DNA of 12,124 nucleotides from Actinomycetota bacterium (GTDB lineage: Bacteria; Acidobacteriota; Blastocatellia; Chloracidobacteriales; Chloracidobacteriaceae): assembly GCA_013298335.1 (NCBI GenBank), contig JAAFHI010000034.1:1-12124 (forward strand). The letters run 5' to 3'. Under the pieces are notes generated by a model, which was not told where the DNA came from, searched no databases, and was given only the letters and a program-made list of their open reading frames with translations. Shown in pieces: positions 1 through 6,938 of this stretch (the first letter of the stretch is position 1; each line of letters starts with the position of its first letter). The translations under genes were made by a program, and so were the position numbers.

Positions 1-25
1 CCGCAATTTGCTTTTACTTCCCGCC

Positions 26-1288
26 ATGATCGCCCTGACTGCCGACGAACTTCGCACACTGGCCGAAACTTTCGACGCCCCGCACCTCCGCAACCTGCTT
101 TCGAGCCGCCGGAAACCCCGCGAAACCGGCGAAGCCGCCGAGCCGCCGCGCCGCACCGCCACGCTCAATCGGGAAGAACTCATCGAGGAACTGGTCGCGA
201 CCGCCCAGACGACACCCGCTGTGGCGCACCGCCTGTGCGAAGCGGCCACGATTTCATCAAAAAAGGTCCGGCTCTGGCTGGCTGACCGCGAGCCCAAGGC
301 ACCTTCCGACTGGATCGAGCAGATCATCCGGATGCTCGCCGCCTCGCCGCGGCACGGTCAGCCCCCGGCGATGATTCCGGCCCACGCGGTCGTGAGCGTC
401 CTTACCGCCGGACTCGAAACGGTCGTTCAGGAACTTCGCGAAATGGAACGCGGACGCGGCGGCGCGACCGTCGATTTCCGCACTTTTCAGATCGAACGCC
501 ATCGCCGCGAGGAAGTCCGGGCCATGCTCGAAGGTCTGGGAACGCCCGAGCGCGAGGAATTTCACCCGGATCAGTTTCAGCTCGACGCGGTGGACTTCGT
601 GACCACGCAGGAAGTGGACGTGATGGTCTCGGCTCCGACCGGGTCGGGAAAAACCTGGATCGCCGAGCAGGCCATCCGCCGGACGCTCGAACAGGGTGGC
701 ACCGCGTGGTACACCTCGCCGCTCAAAGCCCTTTCAAATGACAAGTTTCGGGAATTCGGGCGGATTTTCGGCGTCGAAAACGTCGGGCTCATCACCGGCG
801 ACCGGAAGGTCAATCCCGACGCGAAAGTGAAAATCGCGACGACCGAGATTTACCGCAACGGCCTCTACGACGTGATGAACGGCATCAGTTATTCCGATTC
901 CTATGCCACCGCCCGGCTGGTCATCTTCGACGAGGTTCACTACCTCGGCGACCGCGAGCGCGGCGTCGTGTGGGAGGAATCCATCATCTACACCCCGGCG
1001 GCGACGCGCATCCTGATGCTGTCGGCCACGGTCGGCAACGCGCAGGAACTCGCCGACTGGGTGGCATCCACGCGCGGCGTCGAGTGCCGCCTCGTCTTTC
1101 ACCCGGAACGGCCCGTTCCGCTCCGGACCGCCTTCGTTCAGGCCAACGGACGCCTTCAGCCGCTGTTCGAAAGTCCCGAGAGCCACCGCCTCCACGCCGA
1201 CATCCACACCCTGTATCAAGGGGCGAAGCAGGCGCTGGCGGAACGCAAGAATCAGCGCAAACCGTTCTATCGGCGGCGGAAACCGTAG
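26..1288 (+). CDS. DEAD/DEAH-box (Ski2-like) helicase, C-terminally truncated
   Basis: This is the ATP-binding half of a superfamily 2 nucleic-acid helicase (420 aa from the ATG at 26). Counting from that Met, residues 1-175 are a family-unknown helical N-terminus. A Q-motif-like FHPDQ precedes Walker A APTGSGKT (203-210). Motif Ia YTSPLKALSNDK (229-240), TTEIYRNGLY (272-281), the DEVH box (302-305) and motif III LSAT (332-335) follow in the order of Ski2/Mtr4-type helicases. The protein ends about 85 residues after motif III in a basic tail (PFYRRRKP), so the whole RecA2 domain with motifs IV-VI is missing. Such helicases normally need both domains and are usually 700 aa or more. A heptamer repeat begins 3 bp after the stop. 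I saw no RecA2 motif in any frame before the hydrolase gene. The frame is open to the window edge and a TTG at 8 is an alternative start, so the true start is uncertain. It may be a pseudogene fragment or one part of a split helicase. Confidence 0.8.
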   Translation: MIALTADELRTLAETFDAPHLRNLLSSRRKPRETGEAAEPPRRTATLNREELIEELVATAQTTPAVAHRLCEAATISSKKVRLWLADREPKAPSDWIEQIIRMLAASPRHGQPPAMIPAHAVVSVLTAGLETVVQELREMERGRGGATVDFRTFQIERHRREEVRAMLEGLGTPEREEFHPDQFQLDAVDFVTTQEVDVMVSAPTGSGKTWIAEQAIRRTLEQGGTAWYTSPLKALSNDKFREFGRIFGVENVGLITGDRKVNPDAKVKIATTEIYRNGLYDVMNGISYSDSYATARLVIFDEVHYLGDRERGVVWEESIIYTPAATRILMLSATVGNAQELADWVASTRGVECRLVFHPERPVPLRTAFVQANGRLQPLFESPESHRLHADIHTLYQGAKQALAERKNQRKPFYRRRKP

Positions 1289-1290
1289 GA

Positions 1291-1322
1291 AGTGGTCAGT
1301 GGTCAGCAGTCAGCAGTCAGTG
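1291..1322 (+). repeat. Heptamer short tandem repeat array (AGTGGTC/AGCAGTC)
   Basis: Four consecutive 7-base units are seen: AGTGGTC twice, AGCAGTC twice, then a partial AGTG. The array begins 3 bp after the helicase stop. Its 19 bp at 1295-1313 recur in inverted orientation at 2928-2946, upstream of the YihY gene. It belongs to the short tandemly repeated type known from cyanobacteria and other repeat-rich genomes. No function can be read from it. Confidence 0.85.
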
Positions 1323-1404
1323 AAAAACGGTTGACGCTGTTTGAAATGGTTTCAATTTCGCGGCCCCCCGGCAGATTTTGTTGGATGGATTTGAGACCTG
1401 GACT

Positions 1405-1470
1405 GGAAACCCGCAAGGCGGGTGTCCGCAGGTAGCCCCGGATGATGCGAGTCTTCGAGCGAATCCGGGG
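1405..1470. repeat. Hairpin-rich intergenic patch, possible interspersed repeat
   Basis: Two strong stem-loops lie side by side. One is ACCCGC/GCGGGT (1409-1414 with 1418-1423, 3-nt loop). The other is CCCCGGAT/ATCCGGGG (1436-1443 with 1463-1470, 19-nt loop). The rest of 1323-1517 contains no convincing gene. The arrangement resembles REP-like or other intergenic repeat elements, but there is only one copy in this window, so repetition in the genome is inferred. Confidence 0.45.
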
Positions 1471-1517
1471 AAGCGGCGGCACGCAGGCATTCAAGCGATT
1501 AAAGCGCGGAGTTCAAT

Positions 1518-1564
1518 AATCCCCCATATCCTCGCCAGAGCGTTGAGGATATGGGGGATTTTTT
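1518..1564 (+). terminator. Strong intrinsic terminator hairpin
   Basis: A perfect 16-bp inverted repeat (1518-1533 with 1545-1560) has an 11-nt loop. It is followed on the + strand by six T (1559-1564). It would terminate transcripts coming from the helicase side. It also lies 20 bp past the stop of the minus-strand hydrolase, where the trailing bases are ATTATT rather than a U-run, so it may work in both directions with the + direction favoured. Confidence 0.85.
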
Positions 1565-1584
1565 CGCGAAAGGGAAAAAGCGTT

Positions 1585-2520
1585 CTATTGCAGACCGGTG
1601 AAGGCCCGGATGGCGTCCATCGCGACGCCGCGGGGCAGGGCGTAGCTGAATTCGTGATTGCCGCCCTCGATGACCACCCGTTTGGCCTTGCCGCCCGCCG
1701 CCCGTTCGAGTTCTTCCGCCATCCGGACTGGAATCACTACATCGTTCGAGCCGTGGACAATCAGCGTCGGACACTTCACCTGCCCGATTTTGGCCCGGTT
1801 GTCGCAGTGGATGTGGACGGCCAGACTGGTCGGAAACATCCAGTAGCGTTCCCGCGCCATGTCGTCGAGCGAGGTGAAGGCCCCGAGCGTCACGAGGCCC
1901 GCCGCCGGCTTGTGGGTGGCGAGATCGACCGCCGCCGAGCAGCCGAGCGAATGGCCGACGATAAAGATTTTCGCCGGGTCGATGTCCGGGCGTTTCGCGA
2001 GGTAGTCAAACGCCGCGTCCGCCGTGGCGTACATCCCCGGCTCGCCCGCCGTGCCGCTGCTCAGGCCGATGCCGACGTAATCGGGAATCAGGACGTTGTA
2101 GCCCGCGTACCGAAACATCTCGAACTGCCGTTGCAGAAAGGTGAAGGCAAGGTATTCGCCCGCGCCGTAGAAAAAGAGCAGCGTCGGGCGCGATTTCGCG
2201 TCGGCCCGCGGCTTGCCGTCGGCGCCGAGCGCCGGGCTGAACACCCCCGCGACCGTGTCGCCCTGGCCGGTTTTGAACGAGACCATTTCCGCGCCACGCC
2301 GGGGGACGAATTTCGCTTTGGGCGTGTTTTGCGTCTCGCGGGCGCGGAACACGATGGCTTCCTGCTGGAAATACATCAGGGCAAATGCGCCCAGATACAG
2401 GACGGCGGCCAGAGAGACGACCACCTTGGCCCAGCGGGTCAGGCGGGCGAAGCGTCCACTGCGAATTCCGCGCGCTGCTTCAAGGCGTTCCAGACCGGTC
2501 AATGAAATTTCTGAATCCAT
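1585..2520 (-). CDS. Membrane-anchored alpha/beta hydrolase (ABHD12/13- or BEM46-like)
   Basis: A 311-aa serine hydrolase of the alpha/beta fold. A short cytoplasmic-type N-terminus is followed by one hydrophobic segment (about 32-51), so the catalytic domain is probably held outside the inner membrane. The oxyanion-region motif LLFFYGAGEY lies at 114-123. The nucleophile elbow is GHSLG (189-193, Ser191). The acid is probably Asp260 in HGSNDVVIP and the base is His289 in GGNHE, giving a complete triad. The layout matches the BEM46/ABHD12-13 type, whose members hydrolyse lipids or acyl esters. The substrate here cannot be told. The gene stands alone between two repeat-rich gaps with no partner on its strand. 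The start ATG at 2520 has no clear Shine-Dalgarno sequence. A shorter start further in would lose the membrane anchor. Confidence 0.9.
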   Translation of the reverse strand: MDSEISLTGLERLEAARGIRSGRFARLTRWAKVVVSLAAVLYLGAFALMYFQQEAIVFRARETQNTPKAKFVPRRGAEMVSFKTGQGDTVAGVFSPALGADGKPRADAKSRPTLLFFYGAGEYLAFTFLQRQFEMFRYAGYNVLIPDYVGIGLSSGTAGEPGMYATADAAFDYLAKRPDIDPAKIFIVGHSLGCSAAVDLATHKPAAGLVTLGAFTSLDDMARERYWMFPTSLAVHIHCDNRAKIGQVKCPTLIVHGSNDVVIPVRMAEELERAAGGKAKRVVIEGGNHEFSYALPRGVAMDAIRAFTGLQ

Positions 2521-2618
2521 CGGGCAAGGTACCGTCCGCGTCGAAAGTTGGAAAACCGCAATTGTGCCCGTTCCGGGACGAAACCGCCAATGGGAGTGGC
2601 CAACAGCCAGTAGTCAGT

Positions 2619-2870
2619 GGCCAGCAGTTAGCAGTTAGTGGTTAGCCGTTAGTCGTTAGCCAATGTGGCGAGGGGCGGTTGTCAGTTCCCGCAAACTCTC
2701 CTTTGACCAGCAGCCAGCAGTCAGTGGCCAGTCGTCAGTTGGAAGTGGCGAGGGGCGGTTGTCAGTTCCTGCAAACTCTCCTTTGGCCAGCAGTTAGCAG
2801 TTAGTGGTTAGCCGTTAGTCGTTAGCCAATGTGGCGAGGGGCGGTTGTCAGTTCCTGCAAACTCTCCTTT
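2619..2870 (+). repeat. Three tandem 80-86 bp composite repeat units
   Basis: Units lie at 2619-2704, 2705-2784 and 2785-2870. The first and third are both 86 bp and differ at a single base. The middle one is 80 bp. Its right half (GTGGCGAGGGGCGG through CTCTCCTTT) is the same, but its left half carries a diverged heptamer section. Each unit thus joins a heptamer-like part (AGTTAGC type) to a non-periodic block of about 40 bp. Near-identity of units 1 and 3 implies recent amplification or gene conversion. Confidence 0.9.
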
Positions 2871-2905
2871 AATGAAATGAATTGGGCTGCCGTCGCTGAC
2901 TGGCG

Positions 2906-2953
2906 GCTGGCCACTGACTACTGACTACTGACTGCTGACCACTGACTGCTGCT
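2906..2953 (-). repeat. Inverted heptamer array upstream of YihY
   Basis: ACTGACT/ACTGCTG-type heptamers run up to the YihY start region. They are the reverse complement of the array at 1291-1322 (19 bp shared: 2928-2946 with 1295-1313). They also mirror the left edge of the same gap (18 bp: 2906-2923 with 2608-2625). The latter pairing brackets the composite tandem units. Confidence 0.85.
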
Positions 2954-2963
2954 TCTGCTGCCT

Positions 2964-3845
2964 ATGAGTTCTCCCGCCGCCGAATATCACGAACACGGTC
3001 TTTTTTTCCGCATCGGCCTGACGGCCCGGCGCATTTTTCCGGCCATCACCGATCTGGCGTCGGGTGAGGTGTACGTGCTGGCTTCGGCGGTGGCGTTCAA
3101 CGCGCTGCTGTCGTTTTTCCCGTTCGTACTGCTTTTGCTGCTGGTCTGCCGCAATCTGCTGAACTGGAAGGAAGGCCCGGAGACGATTTTCTTCATGCTC
3201 GAAGAGTCGTATCTGCCGGTGGCGCAGGAGTTTATCGTGTCGAGTCTCCGCAAGGTGCTCGAAACGAACGTCCGCGGCGGAGTGGCGGTGTTTTCGTTCT
3301 TCACGCTCGCGTTCACGAGCGCGGGGGTCTTCACGCCGCTCGAACTGGCGCTCAATCGGGCGTGGAAGGTCAAGACGCCGCGTCCGGCGTGGAAAAGTCA
3401 GCTTCTGGCGATGTCGCTGGTGGCGATTGTAGGAGCGCTCGCACTTGGCGCGGTCTATCTGACGGCGAACGCGCAGTGGCTGTTGCGGGCGGCGCTCGGC
3501 GGCATGTTCGCGGAGCCGACGTTGCGGACAATTGCTTCAGGCGTCGTGAAGTTTCTGAGCCTGCCGATGACGGTGATCGTCTTCTTCATTCTCTATTCGG
3601 CGTTGCCGAGCGAGCGTCCGCCGCTGAAGCGGGTGCTTCCGACGGCGCTCTGGGTGGGCATTCTGTGGGAAGTCGCGAAGTATGCGTTCATCGCCTGCCT
3701 GCCGTTGCTCAACTTCGCCAAGGTATACGGATACTTCTATGTGACGGTGACGCTCGTATTCTGGGCGTTCATCTCGGCGCTTTTGCTGCTGCTCGGGGCG
3801 AATCTCGCCTCGCTCGACGCCCGGCGGGGCGACGCGGAAGCGTGA
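2964..3845 (+). CDS. YihY/BrkB (UPF0761) family inner-membrane protein
   Basis: A 293-aa polytopic membrane protein of the YihY/virulence-factor-BrkB family, once mislabelled RNase BN. About six hydrophobic segments are visible: roughly 38-61, 107-127, 146-168, 190-212, 224-246 and 252-282. Family hallmarks are the early SAVAFNALLSFFPF stretch (41-54), the GVFTPLELALNRAW region (121-134) and the WEVAKYAF...YGYFYVTVTLVFWAF end (235-269). The biochemical role of the family is not firmly established. The length is normal. The start ATG at 2964 has no clear RBS, because repeat sequence extends to about 10 bp upstream. The gene converges with pilT and shares no operon with a neighbour. Confidence 0.92.
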   Translation: MSSPAAEYHEHGLFFRIGLTARRIFPAITDLASGEVYVLASAVAFNALLSFFPFVLLLLLVCRNLLNWKEGPETIFFMLEESYLPVAQEFIVSSLRKVLETNVRGGVAVFSFFTLAFTSAGVFTPLELALNRAWKVKTPRPAWKSQLLAMSLVAIVGALALGAVYLTANAQWLLRAALGGMFAEPTLRTIASGVVKFLSLPMTVIVFFILYSALPSERPPLKRVLPTALWVGILWEVAKYAFIACLPLLNFAKVYGYFYVTVTLVFWAFISALLLLLGANLASLDARRGDAEA

Positions 3846-3877
3846 GGCAAACGTATCGGCGGTCTTTGCCCTTGTTT
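3846..3877 (+). terminator. Weak possible terminator hairpin after the YihY gene
   Basis: GGCAAA (3846-3851) pairs with TTTGCC (3865-3870) around a 13-nt loop, directly after the TGA, followed by CTTGTTT. The stem is only 6 bp and the T tract is interrupted, so this is a weak call. Confidence 0.3.
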
Positions 3878-3888
3878 GTAACTTCTTG

Positions 3889-4052
3889 GTAACTGTTCAG
3901 AGTCTCCCGCTTTAGCGGGAAAAAAGCGCGGCAACTGGATATTTTCTGAGGAAAAATCAGACTTCGCTCATGTTTTTTCGGGAAAAGTAGTCAGAAAAAT
4001 GGTCGAATTTCCGAATTTCTCCCCACTAAAGCGGGGGACTCTGAACAGTTAC
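3889..4052. mobile_element. MITE-like element with 31-bp terminal inverted repeats
   Basis: The ends 3889-3919 and 4022-4052 are reverse complements with two mismatches over 31 bp. Each contains GTAACTGTTCAGAGTC followed by a C-rich block and CTTTAG. The tip of the left end is itself palindromic (TCCCGCTTTAGCGGGA, 3905-3920). The core of about 100 bp is AT-rich and noncoding, with small inverted pieces (TTTTCTGA 3942-3949 with TCAGAAAA 3991-3998). It fits between the convergent stops of the YihY gene (3845) and pilT (4059). It has no ORF and no obvious target-site duplication. It could equally be a large bidirectional termination structure. The inverted repeat is certain; the mobile origin is inferred. 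Confidence 0.55.
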
Positions 4053-4058
4053 GAAAAT

Positions 4059-5264
4059 TTAATAACGGCTGATGGCCGGATCGCCTCCGCCCTGATTGGC
4101 GTCGGCGGGATTGAGCGGCCCGGTGCCGCCCGCCCGTGAAACCAGCTTGCTCTCCATTTCCTCGCGGGCCTGATCGGCTGACGTCTGGATGCCTTTCGTC
4201 CGCAGGACGAACTCGTCGCGGTTGCTCGCGCCGTTGAGCGCCTGGTCGTAGGAAATCAGGCCGCGGCGGAGCAGGTCGTGCAGCGACTGGTCGAAGGTCT
4301 GCATGCCGTATTGCGAGGTCCCCTGAGCAATGGCATCGCGGATGAGCGCCGTCTTGTCCTGATTGACGATACAGTCGCGGATGTAGGGCGTCGAAATCAG
4401 GACTTCCACCGCCGGAACCCGCGCCGTGTTGTCCTTGTTGCGGACAAGTCGCTGCGAAATGACGCCTTTGAGAACACTCGCGAGTTGCAGCCGGATGGCT
4501 TTCTGCTGGTGCGGCGGGAAAATCGAGACGATGCGGGTGACGGTTTCGGTCGCGTCGAGCGTGTGCAGGGTCGAAAGTACCAGGTGGCCGGTTTCAGCGG
4601 CGGTGAGGGCGGTTTCGATGGTTTCGTAGTCGCGCATTTCACCGACCAGAATCACGTCCGGGTCCTGCCGGAGCGCGCCGCGCAGGGCTTCGTGAAAGCT
4701 GCGCGTATCCACGTCGACTTCGCGCTGGTTGACGAATGACTTGCGGTCGCGGTGCAGGAATTCAATCGGGTCCTCGACCGTGATGATGTGCTCGGTCCGG
4801 TTCCGGTTGATCGAGTCGATCATCGCGGCCAGCGTGGTGGATTTGCCCGAACCGGTGGTCCCGGTGACGAGCACGAGCCCGCGCCGTTCCTCGGCAATCT
4901 GCTCGATGACGGTGGGCAGCTTGAGTTCCTCGACGGTCCGGACGTTCGTCGGAATCACGCGGAACACCATGCCGACCGCGCCGCGCTGCTGGAACACATT
5001 GCAGCGAAAGCGTCCGAGGCCCGAAACGCCGTAGGCGATATCCACCTCGCAGGCGTCCTTGAACCGCTGCTTCTGCCGGTTGTTCATGATGCTGAAGGCC
5101 ATCGCCAGCGTATCTTCCGGGCTGAGACGCGCCGCTTCGGTCACGGGGTGGAGTTCGCCGTTGATCCGGATGAACGGATAACTGCCGGCCTTGATATGAA
5201 GGTCCGACGCGCCTTTCGAACAGGCGACGGCAAGCAGGGTTTCGATGCTCAGTGGTCCTTGCAT
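4059..5264 (-). CDS. pilT: Type IV pilus retraction ATPase PilT
   Basis: PilT is the hexameric AAA+-like secretion ATPase that depolymerises type IV pili at the inner-membrane base, powering twitching motility. The protein is 401 aa. The N-terminal PAS-like domain carries ASDLHIKAGSYPFIRINGEL (19-38). Walker A is GTTGSGKST (135-143). The Asp-box region contains ITVEDPIEFLH (161-171), Walker B is DPDVILVGEMRD (201-212) and the His-box follows at GHLVLSTLHT (226-235). A PilT-type C-terminus, ALIRDAIAQG...GMQTFDQSL (306-328), favours PilT over PilB. The tail after about 355 is Gly/Pro-rich and looks disordered. A Shine-Dalgarno GGAGG sits 9 nt before the ATG, and a good promoter lies further upstream. 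No other pilus gene is in the window, so its partners are encoded elsewhere. PilU is the main alternative. Confidence 0.95.
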   Translation of the reverse strand: MQGPLSIETLLAVACSKGASDLHIKAGSYPFIRINGELHPVTEAARLSPEDTLAMAFSIMNNRQKQRFKDACEVDIAYGVSGLGRFRCNVFQQRGAVGMVFRVIPTNVRTVEELKLPTVIEQIAEERRGLVLVTGTTGSGKSTTLAAMIDSINRNRTEHIITVEDPIEFLHRDRKSFVNQREVDVDTRSFHEALRGALRQDPDVILVGEMRDYETIETALTAAETGHLVLSTLHTLDATETVTRIVSIFPPHQQKAIRLQLASVLKGVISQRLVRNKDNTARVPAVEVLISTPYIRDCIVNQDKTALIRDAIAQGTSQYGMQTFDQSLHDLLRRGLISYDQALNGASNRDEFVLRTKGIQTSADQAREEMESKLVSRAGGTGPLNPADANQGGGDPAISRY

Positions 5265-5273
5265 CTGGGGAAG

Positions 5274-5278
5274 CCTCC
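5274..5278 (-). promoter_or_regulatory. pilT ribosome binding site
   Basis: GGAGG on the minus strand lies 9 nt before the ATG at 5264 and fixes the pilT start. It is one of the few clear Shine-Dalgarno sequences in this window. Confidence 0.8.
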
Positions 5279-5318
5279 GGGAATATGGATGGAACCTGGC
5301 GGGAAAAGGGGTCCTGAA

Positions 5319-5365
5319 ATGATGCGAATGGGCATCATCTTACACGGCCTGAAAAACCCGGTCAA
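5319..5365 (-). promoter_or_regulatory. Sigma-70-type promoter for pilT with palindrome at the start site
   Basis: On the minus strand TTGACC (5360-5365) and TAAGAT (5337-5342) are separated by exactly 17 bp, close to the consensus. The predicted transcript start is near 5330. A 7-bp inverted repeat ATGATGC/GCATCAT with a 6-nt spacer (5319-5325 with 5332-5338) overlaps the end of the -10 box and the start site. It could be an operator or a 5'-UTR hairpin. The leader would be about 65 nt. Confidence 0.65.
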
Positions 5366-5400
5366 TTTCAGAGAATTTTATTTCCAGCAGATGGAAGAGT

Positions 5401-5585
5401 CTGGGGAGTCTTGTGGGTCTTGAGGGTCTTGGGAGTCGGGAGAGAAAGTCTTGGGTGTCTGGGGCGTCTCGTGAGTCTGGGGCGTCGGGCGGACTTTTTC
5501 GTCTACCACGAGTCAAGAACTTTCTGCCGGACTCTCAAGACTCACGAGACACCCAAGACACCCAAGACTTTCTCTCCCGACTCCC
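5401..5585. repeat. Nonamer repeat forming a 48-bp-arm inverted repeat
   Basis: The left part (5408-5490) is a degenerate 9-base series, GTCTTGTGG, GTCTTGAGG, GTCTTGGGA and so on, with GTC at each step. Its segment 5431-5478 is the reverse complement of 5538-5585 with two mismatches over 48 bp, around a 59-bp centre. The right arm begins 3 bp after the stop of the response regulator, so the structure could terminate that gene or shield it from pilT. No ORF of interest lies inside. Together with the pilT promoter it accounts for the 324 bp between the two genes. Confidence 0.85.
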
Positions 5586-5588
5586 CAG

Positions 5589-6938
5589 TCACCCCCTCAG
5601 CGAGACGCCGAGGGCCTTGATGCGGCGGTAGAGGTGACTGCGGTCCATGTCCATGGCTTCGGCGGCCTGGGCGACGTTGCCGTTGTGCTCGGCGAGTTTG
5701 CGGCGGATGAACTCGCGTTCGTATGCCTCGCTGCCTTCCTTGAAGGAATCGAACCGGAAACTCGACCAGAGCGGCGCGTCGGCGGCGGCAAAAGGCAGGT
5801 CGTCGGCGTCAATCGGGTCGCGCTGGACCATGATGACGATGCGTTCGATGGTATTGCGGAGTTCGCGGACGTTTCCCGGCCATTCGTGGCGGGTCATCTT
5901 GTCCATCGCCGCTTCGGTGAAGGCGGGCAGGACGCGTTCGTACTTTTCGCAGAAATCGCGCGCAAAATGGACGACCAGCGCGGGCAGGTCTTCCAGGTGT
6001 TCGCGCAGCGGCGGAATCTGGAACGGGACGACATTCAGGCGATAAAACAGGTCGGCGCGGAACATGGCGCGCTCGATTTCCTCGTCGAGCCGCTTGTTGG
6101 TGGCGGCGATGACCCGGACGTCGATGCGGACCGGCGCGTCGCCGCCGACCGGCTCGATGGTCTGGGCTTCGAGCGCGCGCAGCAGCTTGGCCTGCATCCG
6201 CAGGCTCATGTCGCCGACTTCGTCCAGAAACAGCGTTCCGCCGTCGGCCTGCTCGAACTTCCCGCGCCGCGCGCCGGTCGCGCCGGTGAACGCCCCCTTG
6301 ACGTGACCGAACAGTTCCGACTCGATGAGGTCTTCCGGCACGGCGGCGCAGTTGAGCGCGACGAACGGCCCCTCGGCCCGCTTCGAATTTTCGTGGAGGG
6401 CGTTGGCGACGAGTTCCTTGCCGGTGCCCGACTCGCCGTAAATCAGCACCCGCCCGTCGGTCGGCGCGGCGAGCGCGATCTGCTGGCGGAGCGCCCGCAT
6501 CGGTACGCTGTCGCCGATGATCCGAAAGGCGCCGTCCACCAGCGTCGGCAGCGCCGCGAGCGCCGCCCGGTAGGACTCGATGGCCCGGCGGACGGCCGCG
6601 AGCGTTTTCTCGATATGCAGCGGTTTTTCGATGAAATCCGACGCGCCGAGCCGGAGCGCCCGCACGGCGGTGTCGATCGTGCCGTGGCCGGAAATCATCA
6701 CGACCGGCAGTTCCGGACGGCGTTCGCGGATGCGTTCGAGCGTGGCGATGCCGTCGAGCGTGCCGTTGGGCATCCAGATGTCGAGCAGAACGCAGTGAAC
6801 CGTCGTCGTTTCGAGCAGCCGCAGCGCCACCTCGCCGTTTTCCGCCTTTTCGACGGCGAAGCCTTCGTCTTCGAGTACGCCGCGCAGCGACTCGCGGATG
6901 CCGCGCTCGTCGTCCACGATCAAAATCGTTTCAATCAT
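5589..6938 (-). CDS. Sigma-54-dependent Fis-family response regulator (NtrX/AtoC-like)
   Basis: A two-component enhancer-binding protein (449 aa) that activates sigma-54 RNA polymerase. The receiver domain (1-120) has the acidic pair DDE (9-11), phospho-acceptor Asp53 (LLDIWMP), Ser83 and Lys105 (FIEKP). The AAA+ domain has Walker A GESGTGKE (168-175), the sigma-54 contact loop GAFTGA (215-220), Walker B GGTLFLDEVG (233-242), sensor-region ATN (279-281), the Arg-finger region FRADLFYRLN (293-302) and WPGNVREL (353-360). A Fis-type helix-turn-helix ends the protein (about 410-446, DRSHLYRRIKAL). I chose the ATG at 6938 because the receiver fold starts directly after it and AAGG lies 7 nt upstream. 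A GTG at 6968 would add 10 residues. No histidine kinase is adjacent. It is divergent from glnE, so a nitrogen role is plausible but unproven. Confidence 0.93.
   Translation of the reverse strand: MIETILIVDDERGIRESLRGVLEDEGFAVEKAENGEVALRLLETTTVHCVLLDIWMPNGTLDGIATLERIRERRPELPVVMISGHGTIDTAVRALRLGASDFIEKPLHIEKTLAAVRRAIESYRAALAALPTLVDGAFRIIGDSVPMRALRQQIALAAPTDGRVLIYGESGTGKELVANALHENSKRAEGPFVALNCAAVPEDLIESELFGHVKGAFTGATGARRGKFEQADGGTLFLDEVGDMSLRMQAKLLRALEAQTIEPVGGDAPVRIDVRVIAATNKRLDEEIERAMFRADLFYRLNVVPFQIPPLREHLEDLPALVVHFARDFCEKYERVLPAFTEAAMDKMTRHEWPGNVRELRNTIERIVIMVQRDPIDADDLPFAAADAPLWSSFRFDSFKEGSEAYEREFIRRKLAEHNGNVAQAAEAMDMDRSHLYRRIKALGVSLRG

Larger units (their letters stand above)
2521..2963. 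other. Gene-free repeat-rich intergenic region
   Basis: This 443-bp gap lies between the divergent hydrolase and YihY genes. I see no credible gene. About 2600-2953 is almost entirely repeat: heptamer-type sequence, three composite tandem units and an inverted heptamer array that stops about 10 bp before the YihY start. Both genes must be expressed from within or beside it, but no promoter stands out. Confidence 0.8.

Noticed and set aside
1378..2505. 375-aa plus-strand open frame over the hydrolase
   Set aside because: It runs through the terminator hairpin and opposite a hydrolase with a full catalytic triad. It has no motif of its own.
2619..2870. CRISPR array from 80-86 bp direct repeats
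   Set aside because: The repeats are contiguous and of variable composition, with no unique spacers of regular length.
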